From: Xenorhabdus bovienii
GTDB taxonomy: Bacteria > Pseudomonadota > Gammaproteobacteria > Enterobacterales > Enterobacteriaceae
Assembly: GCF_024721015.1 (NCBI RefSeq)
Contig: NZ_JANAIF010000015.1
Coordinates: 1 to 64,000, forward strand
Length of the DNA: 64,000 nucleotides
Direction: 5' to 3'
Shown here: positions 55,235 to 64,000 of the stretch, one piece after another
Numbering within the stretch: the first letter of the stretch is position 1
Layout: each line of letters opens with the position of its first letter
Position numbers and translations under genes: made by a program
Notes under the pieces: model-generated
The model's database searches: none
Told to the model about the DNA's origin: nothing
What the model saw: the letters and a program-made list of their open reading frames with translations, nothing else

Positions 55235-55711
55235 GGAGTTATAATAACAAAATAAATTAATAAACATTTTCACCATAATATATAAATATATAAAATCACC
55301 ATTCAATTCTTTAATTTAAACACATCCTATAATTTATAATTTAAATTATTTCTAATAAAAAATACATTCCAAAAAAAATAAAAATAAATAAAATTATGCT
55401 ATTGACTCGAACGATATTTCTATCCAAAAAAGTCATCGAATATGTCAACGCCAAAGTTAATATTATTGCTATGGGTAAACTAACTATTTATTTCCCTTAG
55501 AAAATTCATGCCTTTAAAACACAAAGGTGATCACACTTTTGTAATAAATCATCCACTCTCACCGAAAAGTACCAGCTAACCTTCCGAAAGTCTCTTCAAG
55601 TGCGGCCACTTAGTCGCTTCAATCAAGCAATGGAAGTAAACATAAAATTAACACCACATCCCCATATAGATAACAAATCAAAACGGGGAATTTTTGACTT
55701 GTGAGGTAGCC
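55235..55711. promoter_or_regulatory. Upstream region of hpaB
   Basis: About 475 very AT-rich bases without a gene. It must contain the hpaB promoter and any HpaA site that survived the insertion. GAGG at 55703-55706 is the hpaB ribosome site. No operator could be recognised by eye. Confidence 0.5.
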
Positions 55712-57274
55712 ATGAGATTAGAAGATTTGCGTGCCGACCATAAACGCCCGTTTACCAGCAAAGAGTACCTGAAATCGCTTCAGGATGGCCGGGAAATTTA
55801 TATTTACGGCGAACGCGTCAAAGACGTCACGACACATCCCGCTTTCCGTAATGCCGCAGCCTCGATAGGTCAACTGTATGATGCCCTGCATGAGCCGGAA
55901 ACCCACGATATACTCTGCTGGGATACCGATACCGGCAGTGGCGGCTATACCCACAAGTTCTTCCGCTTTGCAACCAGCCCGGATGAAATGCGCCAACAGC
56001 GGGATGCCATTGCAGAATGGTCACGCCAAAGCTACGGCTGGATGGGACGCACTCCTGACTATAAAGCAGCATTCTGCTGCGCATTAGGTGCTTATCCTGA
56101 ATTTTACGGGCAGTTCGCGGATAACGCCCGCACATGGTATAAACGCATTCAGGAAAGCGGTATCTATTTCAACCATGCCATTGTGAACCCACCGATTGAT
56201 CGACATAAGCCAGCCGATCAGGTTAAAGATGTTTTTATCCAGATAGAAAAAGAAACCGATGCCGGGATTATCGTCAGTGGTGCCAAAGTTGTCGCAACCA
56301 ATTCGGCGCTCACTCACTATAACTTCATTGGTTTTGGTTCTGCACAAGTTATCGGCGATAACCCCGATTTCGCCTTGATGTTCGTCGCACCCATGGATGC
56401 CGACGGCGTGAAATTGATCTCGCGCGCTTCTTACGAATTGGTTGCCGGTGCCATGGGTTCACCTTTCGATTACCCCCTTTCCAGTCGGTTTGATGAAAAT
56501 GACGCCATTCTGGTCATGGATAAGGTGTTAATTCCGTGGGAAAACGTGTTAATTTATCGCGATTTTGATCGCGCCCGCAATTGGGCTGTCCAAGGCGGTT
56601 TTGCCCGTCTGTTCCCCATGCAGGCCTGTGTACGCCTGGCTGTCAAACTGGACTTCATCACGGGATTGCTGCAAAAGAGCCTTGAATGTACTGGTGTGGT
56701 GGATTTCCGGGGTGTTCAGGCCGATCTGGGGGAAGTCGTGGCATGGCGCAATCTGTTCTGGTCACTGACGGATGCGATGTGGGCAGAAGCCAAACCGTGG
56801 GAAGGCGGCGCTTATCTGCCGGATACTCAGGCGATTCAGACTTATCGTGTCATGGCACCGATGGCTTATACCAAAATCAAGAACATCATTGAAAACAATG
56901 TCACCAGCGGCTTGATTTATCTGCCATCCAGTGTGCGCGATATGAATAATCCTGAAATCAATAAGTATCTTGAGAAATATGTACGCGGCTCTAACGGTAT
57001 TGACCATGTAGAGCGAATTAAAATTTTGAAATTAATGTGGGATGCCATTGGCAGCGAATTCGGCGGGCGCCATGAATTGTATGAAATCAATTATGCCGGC
57101 AGTCAGGATGAGATTCGCCTACAGTGCCTGCGTCATGCCTATGGCTCCGGTAATATGAAGAAAATGACGGAATTGGTGGATCGCTGTCTCTCAGATTATG
57201 ACTTGGATGGCTGGACAAAACCCCATTTACACAATAACCGTGATATTAACCTGTTAGATAAGCTGCTGAAATAA
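55712..57274 (+). CDS. hpaB: HpaB, 4-hydroxyphenylacetate 3-monooxygenase oxygenase subunit
   Basis: 520 residues from ATG 55712, the same length as the E. coli enzyme and very similar (RPFTSKEYLKSLQDGREIYI, YLPSSVRDMNNPEINKYL, GSEFGGRHELYEINYAGSQ). It uses FADH2 from HpaC and O2 to make 3,4-dihydroxyphenylacetate, the substrate of HpaD. A TTG start at 55694 is possible but does not align with homologues. Separated from hpaA by the T6SS module. Confidence 0.95.
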   Translation: MRLEDLRADHKRPFTSKEYLKSLQDGREIYIYGERVKDVTTHPAFRNAAASIGQLYDALHEPETHDILCWDTDTGSGGYTHKFFRFATSPDEMRQQRDAIAEWSRQSYGWMGRTPDYKAAFCCALGAYPEFYGQFADNARTWYKRIQESGIYFNHAIVNPPIDRHKPADQVKDVFIQIEKETDAGIIVSGAKVVATNSALTHYNFIGFGSAQVIGDNPDFALMFVAPMDADGVKLISRASYELVAGAMGSPFDYPLSSRFDENDAILVMDKVLIPWENVLIYRDFDRARNWAVQGGFARLFPMQACVRLAVKLDFITGLLQKSLECTGVVDFRGVQADLGEVVAWRNLFWSLTDAMWAEAKPWEGGAYLPDTQAIQTYRVMAPMAYTKIKNIIENNVTSGLIYLPSSVRDMNNPEINKYLEKYVRGSNGIDHVERIKILKLMWDAIGSEFGGRHELYEINYAGSQDEIRLQCLRHAYGSGNMKKMTELVDRCLSDYDLDGWTKPHLHNNRDINLLDKLLK

Positions 57275-57295
57275 ATCAGTAGCAGGAGGTCTATT

Positions 57296-57814
57296 ATGTC
57301 TGTAGAAAATGAACATCGCCTGCGTTTTCGGAATGCGATGGCAAGCCTTTCCGCTGCGGTAAATATCATCACCACGGATGGTCCTGCGGGGCGATGCGGT
57401 ATAACTGCAACGGCGGTGTGCTCTGTGACAGATACGCCTCCGACTCTGATGGTATGCATCAATCGCAATAGCGCCATGAATCCGGTATTTCAGGAAAATG
57501 GCCGCCTGTGTGTCAATATCCTGAATCATGAACAGGAATTGATTGCTCGTCATTTCGCCGGAATGACGGGCGTCAGCATGGAAGAGCGCTTTGGCTGGAA
57601 TATCTGGAAAACGGGCGCTCTGGGACAACCGATGCTGAAAGAAACGCTGGCCAATCTGGAAGGAAGTATTGAGCAAATACAAGAAATCGGCACGCATTAT
57701 GTCTATCTAGTGGAAGTCAAACAGATGGCCGTCAAGGAAGAAGGCCACGGGCTGATTTATTTTAAACGTGATTTTCATCATGTGATGGATAAAAGCCTGG
57801 CGGATGCGGTTTAA
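57296..57814 (+). CDS. hpaC: HpaC, flavin reductase of the 4-HPA monooxygenase
   Basis: 172-residue flavin reductase-like protein (FRNAMASLSAAVNIITTDGP, CVNILNHEQELIARHFAGMT, THYVYLVEVKQMAV). It passes NADH electrons to free FAD for HpaB. 21 bases after hpaB with AGGAGG before the ATG. A decayed paralogue of its C-terminus is at 4964-5118. Confidence 0.95.
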   Translation: MSVENEHRLRFRNAMASLSAAVNIITTDGPAGRCGITATAVCSVTDTPPTLMVCINRNSAMNPVFQENGRLCVNILNHEQELIARHFAGMTGVSMEERFGWNIWKTGALGQPMLKETLANLEGSIEQIQEIGTHYVYLVEVKQMAVKEEGHGLIYFKRDFHHVMDKSLADAV

Positions 57815-57870
57815 TTTTATACGGTAATTTATCCAATATTTCCCCGGCCAATATTTTTCCAAGATAAGTA

Positions 57871-57893
57871 GAAGGCTCCATCCGGGAGCCTTC
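57871..57893 (+). terminator. Hairpin after hpaC, probable terminator
   Basis: GAAGGCTCC (57871-57879) pairs with GGGAGCCTTC (57884-57893) around a four-base loop, 56 bases after the hpaC stop. It is not followed by a strong T run, so termination may be partial. Confidence 0.55.
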
Positions 57894-58542
57894 ATCAACT
57901 GAACATTTCACTTTTCTCATAGCTCTCTGAAACAACAATCTAATAACTCTAATTTGTTATAAAGATACAAAAACGCACTTAATGATAAACTTAACTGAAT
58001 ATGAATTCAATAGTATTAATTTTGAATAAAATGATGAAATTTTATTTTTTATCACTAAGCATTACTAATTGTATTATATCGAATTTTGGATATTAATGGA
58101 TGATATCAATAAGAATAGCTCAATAAAGAGTCGCAGGCGAATTCAACGGGTCTATTCATCTTATTGCACGGTATACGTACAGTGAAATAAGATGAATTTA
58201 ACATTTGTTCAAATTCTATTACTGCACTGCCTCAAAAACAGGCATACATCATTGATTTAAAATAACCATATTAGGTTATTTTAAATCATTTAACCCTTTG
58301 ATTAACAATTTTTGACATTAACTTAGTGAATATTCTGCTAAATCTGGTCTTACTTTTTACGTTAGTGTGATCTACCACTGAGAAGATATTACACCTGTAT
58401 ATTAACCTCCCGCGTTCTACGATCACTTGAATAAATAAACAAAATCACAACCCGTACAATACATTATGTTATCGTTCAGTTAACATCAGTATAAACTCTG
58501 GATGTATTGTCCATTGGAATGACAACTAACAGAGGCACCTCT
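57894..58542. promoter_or_regulatory. Long intergenic region before dtpA with two strong inverted repeats
   Basis: About 650 AT-rich bases without a gene. Inverted repeat 1: 58154-58169 against 58182-58197 (16-base arms, two mismatches). Inverted repeat 2: 58254-58267 against 58274-58287 (14-base perfect arms, six-base loop). AGAGG at 58531-58535 serves as the dtpA ribosome site. The promoter must lie here but is not obvious. Confidence 0.6.
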
Positions 58543-60009
58543 ATGAGTAAAACCGCACCCGTCGGTTTATGGGATCAACCAAAACCCTTTTTCATGATCT
58601 TTTTTGTTGAACTATGGGAACGATTTGGTTTCTACGGCGTTCAAGGCATTTTGGCCGTTTATTTCGTTCAACAACTGGGTTTTTCAGAAGAACAATCATT
58701 TATTACCTTTGGTGCGTTCACCGCTCTGGTGTATGGCCTGATTTCTATCGGTGGTTATGTTGGTGACCACATACTTGGAACTAAACGAACCATCGTTCTG
58801 GGTGCGATTGTCATGGCAATCGGCTATTACATGATCGGCCTGTCTATCATGAAACCGGAACTGATTTTTTATGCATTAGGCACCGTTGCGGTCGGTAATG
58901 GTCTTTTCAAGGCCAACCCCGCCAGCCTGCTGGCTAAATGTTACCGACCACAAGACCCCCGTCTGGATGGGGCATTTACTCTGTTTTATATGTCCATCAA
59001 TCTCGGCTCTCTGTTTTCCCTTTCCCTCGCCCCGGTGATTGCTGAAAAATATGGTTATACCGTTACTTACAATATCTGCGGTATCGGCCTGATCATCGCC
59101 CTGTTGGTGTATATCGCCTGCCGTCGTATGGTACATAATATCGGCTCTGCACCTGATCATCATCCTGTCAAGCCCATCAGTCTGATTGCCGTTCTGATAG
59201 GTTCTGTAGTCATGATTGGTGTCTGTGCATGGTTACTGCACAATATCAAGGTTGCCAATATCGCCCTGTTCGCGATTACCACCATCGTCGTACTGATTTT
59301 CTTCTGGCAGGCATTCAAGCAGAAAAAAGTCGCCCGTAATAAAATGTTCGTGGCGTTTATTCTGATGCTTCAGGCTGTAGTGTTCTTCATCCTGTATAAC
59401 CAGATGCCAATGTCCCTCAACTTCTTCGCCATTAACAACGTCCATCACCAGATCCTCGGTTTTAATGTCAATCCCGTCAGTTTCCAAGCACTTAACCCAT
59501 TCTGGATTATCATCTTCAGCCCAATACTGGCGGTGGTTTACACCAAGCTGGGAGCGAAAGGTAAAGACTTCTCGATGCCGGCAAAATTCACCTTCGGCAT
59601 GTTCCTGTGCTCTCTGGGCTTCCTGACAGCCGCCGCCTCCGGTTTGTTTGCCGACGCCCAAGGCATTACTTCACCGTGGTTTATCGTGCTGGTTTATCTG
59701 TTCCAGAGCATAGGCGAATTGATGATCAGCGCTCTGGGGCTGGCAATGGTCGCTGCATTTGTTCCCAGTTATCTGACCGGCTTTATTCTGGGAATGTGGT
59801 TCCTGTCACAAGCGGTGGCATCAATGCTGGCGAGTCATGTGGCGGTACTCACTGCGACCCCCGTAGGCGTGACTGATCCTCTGCAAACTCTGCCAATTTA
59901 TATGAGTGTGTTCGGTAAAATCGGTGTTGCCACTCTGATTGTCGCCGTTATCATGACCTTTATGGTTCCGTGGTTGAACCGTATCATGAGAGAAGAAGTG
60001 AAGGCTTAA
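58543..60009 (+). CDS. dtpA: Proton-dependent di/tripeptide transporter (DtpA/TppB-like)
   Basis: About 488 residues from ATG 58543. POT/PTR2 family: [20 protein letters not shown] holds the ExxERF motif, [13 protein letters not shown] and [15 protein letters not shown] follow, and [17 protein letters not shown] is the second signature. About fourteen membrane helices. It imports di- and tripeptides with protons. Convergent with uhpC across a shared terminator. A 12-codon longer frame from 58507 lacks a ribosome site. DtpA versus DtpB cannot be settled, though the resemblance is to DtpA. Confidence 0.88.
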   Translation: MSKTAPVGLWDQPKPFFMIFFVELWERFGFYGVQGILAVYFVQQLGFSEEQSFITFGAFTALVYGLISIGGYVGDHILGTKRTIVLGAIVMAIGYYMIGLSIMKPELIFYALGTVAVGNGLFKANPASLLAKCYRPQDPRLDGAFTLFYMSINLGSLFSLSLAPVIAEKYGYTVTYNICGIGLIIALLVYIACRRMVHNIGSAPDHHPVKPISLIAVLIGSVVMIGVCAWLLHNIKVANIALFAITTIVVLIFFWQAFKQKKVARNKMFVAFILMLQAVVFFILYNQMPMSLNFFAINNVHHQILGFNVNPVSFQALNPFWIIIFSPILAVVYTKLGAKGKDFSMPAKFTFGMFLCSLGFLTAAASGLFADAQGITSPWFIVLVYLFQSIGELMISALGLAMVAAFVPSYLTGFILGMWFLSQAVASMLASHVAVLTATPVGVTDPLQTLPIYMSVFGKIGVATLIVAVIMTFMVPWLNRIMREEVKA

Positions 60010-60034
60010 TCTGCCGGGCTCTGATTGAAAAGAC

Positions 60035-60070
60035 CCTCCACTCGATATTTATTCAGAGAACGAGTGGAGG
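60035..60070. terminator. Bidirectional terminator between dtpA and uhpC
   Basis: CCTCCACTCG (60035-60044) pairs perfectly with CGAGTGGAGG (60061-60070). On the minus strand GTCTTTTC follows. It serves both converging genes. Confidence 0.7.
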
Positions 60071-60091
60071 ACGCTCTCACCCTTTCTACGA

Positions 60092-61420
60092 TTAACGTTG
60101 TACCCTTTGCTTAGGAAACTGTGCTTGCAGGAAAGGCAGCAATAATAAACCGATCATGACGGCGCAGACGGAAATGGTCATAAATAACCCTGACCAGTGA
60201 TAGTTTTCCAGGATAATGGCGAAAGGATAGCCTGCAATGGCCGCGCCTGTATAAGCAAAAAGCCCGACAAAACCCGTCGCAGCACCGGCTGAATCTTTAT
60301 GCGAACACTCTGCGGCAGCCATACCGATCAGCAATTGTGGGCCAAACACAAAAAAACCAATCGCAAAAAAGCCAAGCGATTGAAAAACCAACCCTGTGAC
60401 AGGCATCAACCATAAAGCCGCTACTGACAAGAAAATACCCATCGAGAATATCAGATTCATCGGGCCACGATTGCCGCCAAAGAGTTTATCTGACCCCCAG
60501 CCTGCGACCAGCGATCCCATGAATCCCCCCACTTCAAAGAGCGATAATACGGCGTTTGCGCTCACTAAATCATAATGATGGTACTCAGTCAGATACAGGT
60601 TTCCCCAGTCGTTGATGACGGTGCGAACGATGTATACCAGCACGTAACTAAAGGAAAGCAACCAGATATATTTGTTGCGGAAAACGTAGGTTCTCAGGAT
60701 CTCTCTGGTCGTCAGGCCTTTGCCTTGATTTTCCTGAGCCTTTTCTAACAGATCATTGCGAAACTGACCGATGGTCGGCAGCCCCATCGTGCTCGGCTTA
60801 TCGCGTAATCGCCAGCATAAGAGTATGCCTGCCAAGATCCCGACACAGCCCGGCACAATAAATCCTTCTCGCCAGCTAAAATGCAAGGTTAAAAAACTGA
60901 CGATCAATGCAATCAACGCACTCCCTACATGGTGTGAAGTATTCCAAATCGCCCACCAGAAGCCACGTTCTGAGCGAGAATACCAAGTCGTGAGTAACTT
61001 AGCGCATGAGGGAGAACCCCATCCCTGAAACCAGGCATTTAATATCCAAAGAAAGGTAAACATGACAATGGAGCTGGACAGCCCAAACAAGATATTGATG
61101 ATCCCCGTGGCAATCAGCCCTATTCCCATAAAATAGCGGGGGTTGGAACGATCAGAAATAATGCCGGAAAAAAATTTCGAACAGCCGTAAGTGATATAAA
61201 ACAACGTCCCGATGAGGCCAATTTCACTTTTATCAAGGCCAAGATCGGTGATCATGGCAGGCATCGCATAGTTGAAGCTTTTACGGGTAAAGTAAAATAG
61301 CGCATAGCCCACGTATAGATTCAACATAATATGCAAGCGCCAGTAACGGTATTGCTCCCGGATTTCTACATCGGACAGATTGCCGTGAGGTATGGGTTTG
61401 GATTGAGAAAAACCTGTCAT
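60092..61420 (-). CDS. uhpC: UhpC, membrane glucose-6-phosphate sensor
   Basis: About 442 residues from ATG 61420 (AAGAAG upstream). OPA-family MFS protein nearly collinear with E. coli UhpC ([57 protein letters not shown]). UhpC senses external glucose-6-phosphate and switches on UhpB. Immediately after uhpB. Its paralogue UhpT, the actual transporter, is at the window end. Confidence 0.9.
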   Translation of the reverse strand: MTGFSQSKPIPHGNLSDVEIREQYRYWRLHIMLNLYVGYALFYFTRKSFNYAMPAMITDLGLDKSEIGLIGTLFYITYGCSKFFSGIISDRSNPRYFMGIGLIATGIINILFGLSSSIVMFTFLWILNAWFQGWGSPSCAKLLTTWYSRSERGFWWAIWNTSHHVGSALIALIVSFLTLHFSWREGFIVPGCVGILAGILLCWRLRDKPSTMGLPTIGQFRNDLLEKAQENQGKGLTTREILRTYVFRNKYIWLLSFSYVLVYIVRTVINDWGNLYLTEYHHYDLVSANAVLSLFEVGGFMGSLVAGWGSDKLFGGNRGPMNLIFSMGIFLSVAALWLMPVTGLVFQSLGFFAIGFFVFGPQLLIGMAAAECSHKDSAGAATGFVGLFAYTGAAIAGYPFAIILENYHWSGLFMTISVCAVMIGLLLLPFLQAQFPKQRVQR

Positions 61421-61429
61421 GACCACTTC

Positions 61430-62953
61430 TTAAAGTTTGGGCAAAATGATCGATAAATCTGTACCAGCGCTTGTCGAGTCATTCTGTCGTTTTTCGCTAT
61501 GAATGGAGAATTGGCCACCGAGTGCCTGTACGCGTTCCCGCATACCCCGTAAACCAAATCCTTTCATGTTATCTTCAGCCTTACAGCCAATGCCGTTGTC
61601 TTTAATTAATAAACGGATCATTGCCCTGACAGAAAAATGCAGCTCAATGCGATCCGCCTGAGAGTATTTTAATGCATTATTCAGGGCTTCCTGACAGAGA
61701 CGATATAACGTGACTTTTGTTGTGTCACTCAATTGCTCAATGACCTCGGCAGAATTAGCTTCCCAATGGATTTCCACTGATATGCCGCAGTTTTCAAATT
61801 CCATATCCCGCAGCAATTGTTCGATCGCTTCTTTCAGACCAAGATCATCAAGGATTTTGGGACGCAAACAACTGAGTAACCTTTTGGTGGTATCATAAAC
61901 ATTAAGGGATAATGATTCGATAGTTTTGGCACAATTCGAACCAATAGGTGTCACTTCAACCCGCTGAATGATATTAGCTTGCGTCCTAATAGCCGTAATG
62001 TTCTGACCAATTTCATCATGCAGTTCTCGCGCAATATCGCGCCGTACCGATTCCTCTGCTTTGACTAATTGGCCCGCAAGACTACGGTTACGATAGAGCT
62101 CGCGCTTTAACTGTGTATTAAGATCACGCTGACGCTGAACTGCCATGCCAAGCATTATCCCGGTGATGGTTTGTGCCAAGAGCGATAACAGTAAGTCGGT
62201 GATTTCCATATTCGAAACGCCACTGCGCGCAGCAATCAATACGATGCTGTTCAGTAATGTTCCCAGTAAGGCACCCTGCCAACCATAACGAAAGGCCAAC
62301 AAAATAATGGGGATAGCCAGACAGAACGGCGCAAAATAGCGTAATTCATTGGGAAAACCAATTTGTAACAGAATATTCAGTACAAATAGCAGGGCATACA
62401 GAATAACGCGATGAAAACGAAACTGGATTTGACGCGACACGACGTTGGCTGTCAGAGGCAGCCAGATGCTTTGGAACAGATAATGCCAGACTAAATAGCA
62501 TGTGGGCACCAACATAACGCCACCGGTTAAGCTGACCAGAAACACGATGATCAAAGATGGATTGTGGTTACTCACTGCCACGACATTAATAATGGCGGTT
62601 GCTGTGATCACCATTGCCATGACAGCGAGCCGCTGCCATTGACTTCCGCGATAATAACGGCTGGCAACCCAGACAACAGGGAGGCTGGCTATGCTAGCAG
62701 TGAGCACAGTGAGCCATTGAGGCTGACCCATTAATAGCGCCAAACAGATGGTCAGCCACCATTCTGCACCATAAATGGTTGGCCAATAATGTTTTGGCGT
62801 ATGTAATACGATGCCAAGGCGCAGAGCAAAAGGAAAAAATAAAATGGCCAGTTCTGGGTCATTAACAAAATAGTAGGCGATCACCCACAAGCAGAACCAA
62901 CAACATGAGAACAATAACCAGCCACAAAATGAATTGATCAGATATCGACGCAT
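61430..62953 (-). CDS. uhpB: UhpB, sensor histidine kinase
   Basis: 507 residues: N-terminal MASE1-like membrane region of about eight helices (1-290), then a HisKA_3 dimer domain with the phosphorylated His in RRDIARELHDEIGQN, and an ATPase domain with NALKYSQ, DNGIGC and GLRGMRERV. It phosphorylates UhpA on signal from UhpC. The uhpA stop and uhpB start overlap by one base. Confidence 0.9.
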   Translation of the reverse strand: MRRYLINSFCGWLLFSCCWFCLWVIAYYFVNDPELAILFFPFALRLGIVLHTPKHYWPTIYGAEWWLTICLALLMGQPQWLTVLTASIASLPVVWVASRYYRGSQWQRLAVMAMVITATAIINVVAVSNHNPSLIIVFLVSLTGGVMLVPTCYLVWHYLFQSIWLPLTANVVSRQIQFRFHRVILYALLFVLNILLQIGFPNELRYFAPFCLAIPIILLAFRYGWQGALLGTLLNSIVLIAARSGVSNMEITDLLLSLLAQTITGIMLGMAVQRQRDLNTQLKRELYRNRSLAGQLVKAEESVRRDIARELHDEIGQNITAIRTQANIIQRVEVTPIGSNCAKTIESLSLNVYDTTKRLLSCLRPKILDDLGLKEAIEQLLRDMEFENCGISVEIHWEANSAEVIEQLSDTTKVTLYRLCQEALNNALKYSQADRIELHFSVRAMIRLLIKDNGIGCKAEDNMKGFGLRGMRERVQALGGQFSIHSEKRQNDSTSAGTDLSIILPKL

Positions 62954-63561
62954 TAGAGATCACTAGTCGTAAAATAATTTACTAAACCCACGTTATTTGT
63001 CACCCCCAATTTACTCATCATATTGGCGCGATGAACATGCACTGTTTTATGACTCAATCCCAACTCGGCCGCGACAACCTTGACATCCATGCCTCTGGCA
63101 AGCATTTCACCCACTTGCCGCTCTCGGTTGGTCAAGTAATCTAATGAAGTCTGACTATTTTTTGATGACGCCAGTTTCAGCGCAATATCCGGCGTGAGAT
63201 AACAGCCATTATTTGCTGTGGTACGCACCGCCTGAAGCAGCTCATCCGGGCTACAGCGTTTGCTGAGATAACCACGAGCCCCCGCCTTCAATGCATTTTC
63301 TACCATAGTGACAGAATCATGAACACTGAGCATAATGCAGTGAATACCGGAGGGGAGATCTTGCAGCAATGAAAGCCCGCTCTCATCTGGCATTGAAATA
63401 TCAAGAATACAAACCGTTGCTCCTGAGCCTGGCAGCCCATTTCTGGCTTCAGCACATGAACTGAATTGGCCGACGATTTCGATATCGGGTTCTAAACTCA
63501 TTAATTGGGCGAAACCAGAGCGTACCACAACATGATCATCGACTAATGCTACTTTAATCAT
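62953..63561 (-). CDS. uhpA: UhpA, response regulator of hexose-phosphate uptake
   Basis: 202 residues: receiver domain with the phospho-acceptor Asp in [13 protein letters not shown] and the [13 protein letters not shown] loop, then a LuxR-type helix-turn-helix ([38 protein letters not shown]). It activates uhpT. Here it follows uhpT rather than preceding the whole set. Confidence 0.9.
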   Translation of the reverse strand: MIKVALVDDHVVVRSGFAQLMSLEPDIEIVGQFSSCAEARNGLPGSGATVCILDISMPDESGLSLLQDLPSGIHCIMLSVHDSVTMVENALKAGARGYLSKRCSPDELLQAVRTTANNGCYLTPDIALKLASSKNSQTSLDYLTNRERQVGEMLARGMDVKVVAAELGLSHKTVHVHRANMMSKLGVTNNVGLVNYFTTSDL

Positions 63562-63649
63562 TGTTATTTATTACCGGATGTGGGAATCAACATAAACTAC
63601 CGTTATCGATGTCGCTTCGCAATAGACTGAACATTGAGATAAAAGATAA

Positions 63650-63680
63650 GCAGAAAACGCCACTGCGTTCAGGCAGTGGC
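63650..63680 (-). terminator. Terminator of uhpT
   Basis: GCCACTGC (63659-63666) pairs with GCAGTGGC (63673-63680). On the minus strand GTTTTCTGC follows. It lies about 20 bases past the uhpT stop. Confidence 0.75.
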
Positions 63681-63700
63681 GTCAGTGTATTTCTTCAAGG

Positions 63701-64000
63701 TTATTGACTGCTTTTTTTTGCTTTTCGGATTTTTTTCTCTTCCGCAATGACAACAAAAGCAAGCAAGCCGATACAGATAAATGCCGAAGCATCCAGTGCA
63801 ACAAAGGTACCTTTCCAGCCGGTTAAACCAAAAATGGGGACGCCATCAGCAATCATGCCCAAGCCGAGTTTGGCAAAGCTATCACCGATTAAGTAAGCAA
63901 AAGTCCCCTTAACCCCATCGGCCACACTGATCGCTTTTTTCGGTACAAAACCAACAGCAGCTACGCCGATCAATAATTGTGGGCCAAATACCAAGAAGCC
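63701..64000 (-). CDS. uhpT: UhpT, hexose-6-phosphate:phosphate antiporter, C-terminal part
   Basis: About 99 C-terminal residues; the rest is beyond the window. [40 protein letters not shown] and EEKKIRKAK align with the end of E. coli UhpT, including the last two membrane helices. It exchanges glucose-6-phosphate for phosphate across the inner membrane. The gene lies upstream of uhpA on the same strand, an order different from E. coli (uhpA-B-C-T). Confidence 0.85.
   Translation of the reverse strand, partial: GFLVFGPQLLIGVAAVGFVPKKAISVADGVKGTFAYLIGDSFAKLGLGMIADGVPIFGLTGWKGTFVALDASAFICIGLLAFVVIAEEKKIRKAKKSSQ

Overview
The window reads as chromosome of a gamma-proteobacterium of the Enterobacterales. 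Close residue-level agreement of the hpa, uhp, gabD and dtp products with enteric homologues, plus the mix of nonribosomal peptide genes, orphan T6SS/Rhs genes and decayed insertion sequences, fits an insect- or nematode-associated genus such as Xenorhabdus or Photorhabdus. That genus call is inference from gene content; no rRNA or other taxonomic marker lies in the window.

Layout. (1) 1-128 is the right end of an IS1-family element. (2) 345-5118 is a very AT-rich plus-strand operon: AroH-type chorismate mutase, VAO-type FAD oxidase, acyl-CoA-dehydrogenase-like flavin monooxygenase and a small-molecule formyltransferase, followed by a decayed hpaB/hpaC-like remnant. I do not recognise it as a known pathway. 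(3) 5430-6438 holds two broken IS3-family transposases. (4) 6937-33515 is a minus-strand metallophore locus: TonB receptor with a Fur-box-like site, then an apparently single operon of a FAAL-ACP-KS-ACP-Cy-A-PCP-Cy-A-PCP megasynthase, a Cy-A(MT)-PCP-TE synthetase, two candidate reductases, a type II thioesterase, an MFS protein and two YbtP/YbtQ-like ABC proteins. It resembles the yersiniabactin/micacocidin/pyochelin group. It has no salicylate synthase; its single PKS module has lost AT and KR; its terminal TE carries Cys at the nucleophile position. It may belong to the photoxenobactin group reported from Xenorhabdus/Photorhabdus, which I recall from memory and cannot check here.

(5) 34119-44812 and 55712-57814 form the 4-hydroxyphenylacetate (homoprotocatechuate) catabolic cluster hpaR / hpaG1-G2-E-D-F-gabD-H-I-X-A / hpaB-C, with a succinate-semialdehyde dehydrogenase inside the operon. 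It is split between hpaA and hpaB by (6) a minus-strand orphan T6SS cargo module (44974-54304): vgrG, DUF2169 adaptor, PAAR-like protein, Rhs toxin and barstar-like immunity protein. A phage-integrase C-terminal stub, cut off at a sequence matching the IS1 terminal repeat, lies beside it.

(7) 58543-60009 is a POT-family peptide transporter, and 60092-64000 (minus) is the hexose-phosphate uptake system uhpC-uhpB-uhpA with the C-terminal part of uhpT at the window edge.

How the parts work together. The hpa genes take 4-hydroxyphenylacetate to pyruvate plus succinic semialdehyde, and the embedded gabD carries it to succinate. The megasynthases should build an acyl-capped chain of three cysteine-derived heterocycles, reduced and N-methylated by the tailoring functions, with uptake through the TonB receptor and the ABC pair. 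The T6SS island would deliver an RNase-like Rhs toxin through VgrG/PAAR, with the last gene protecting the producer.
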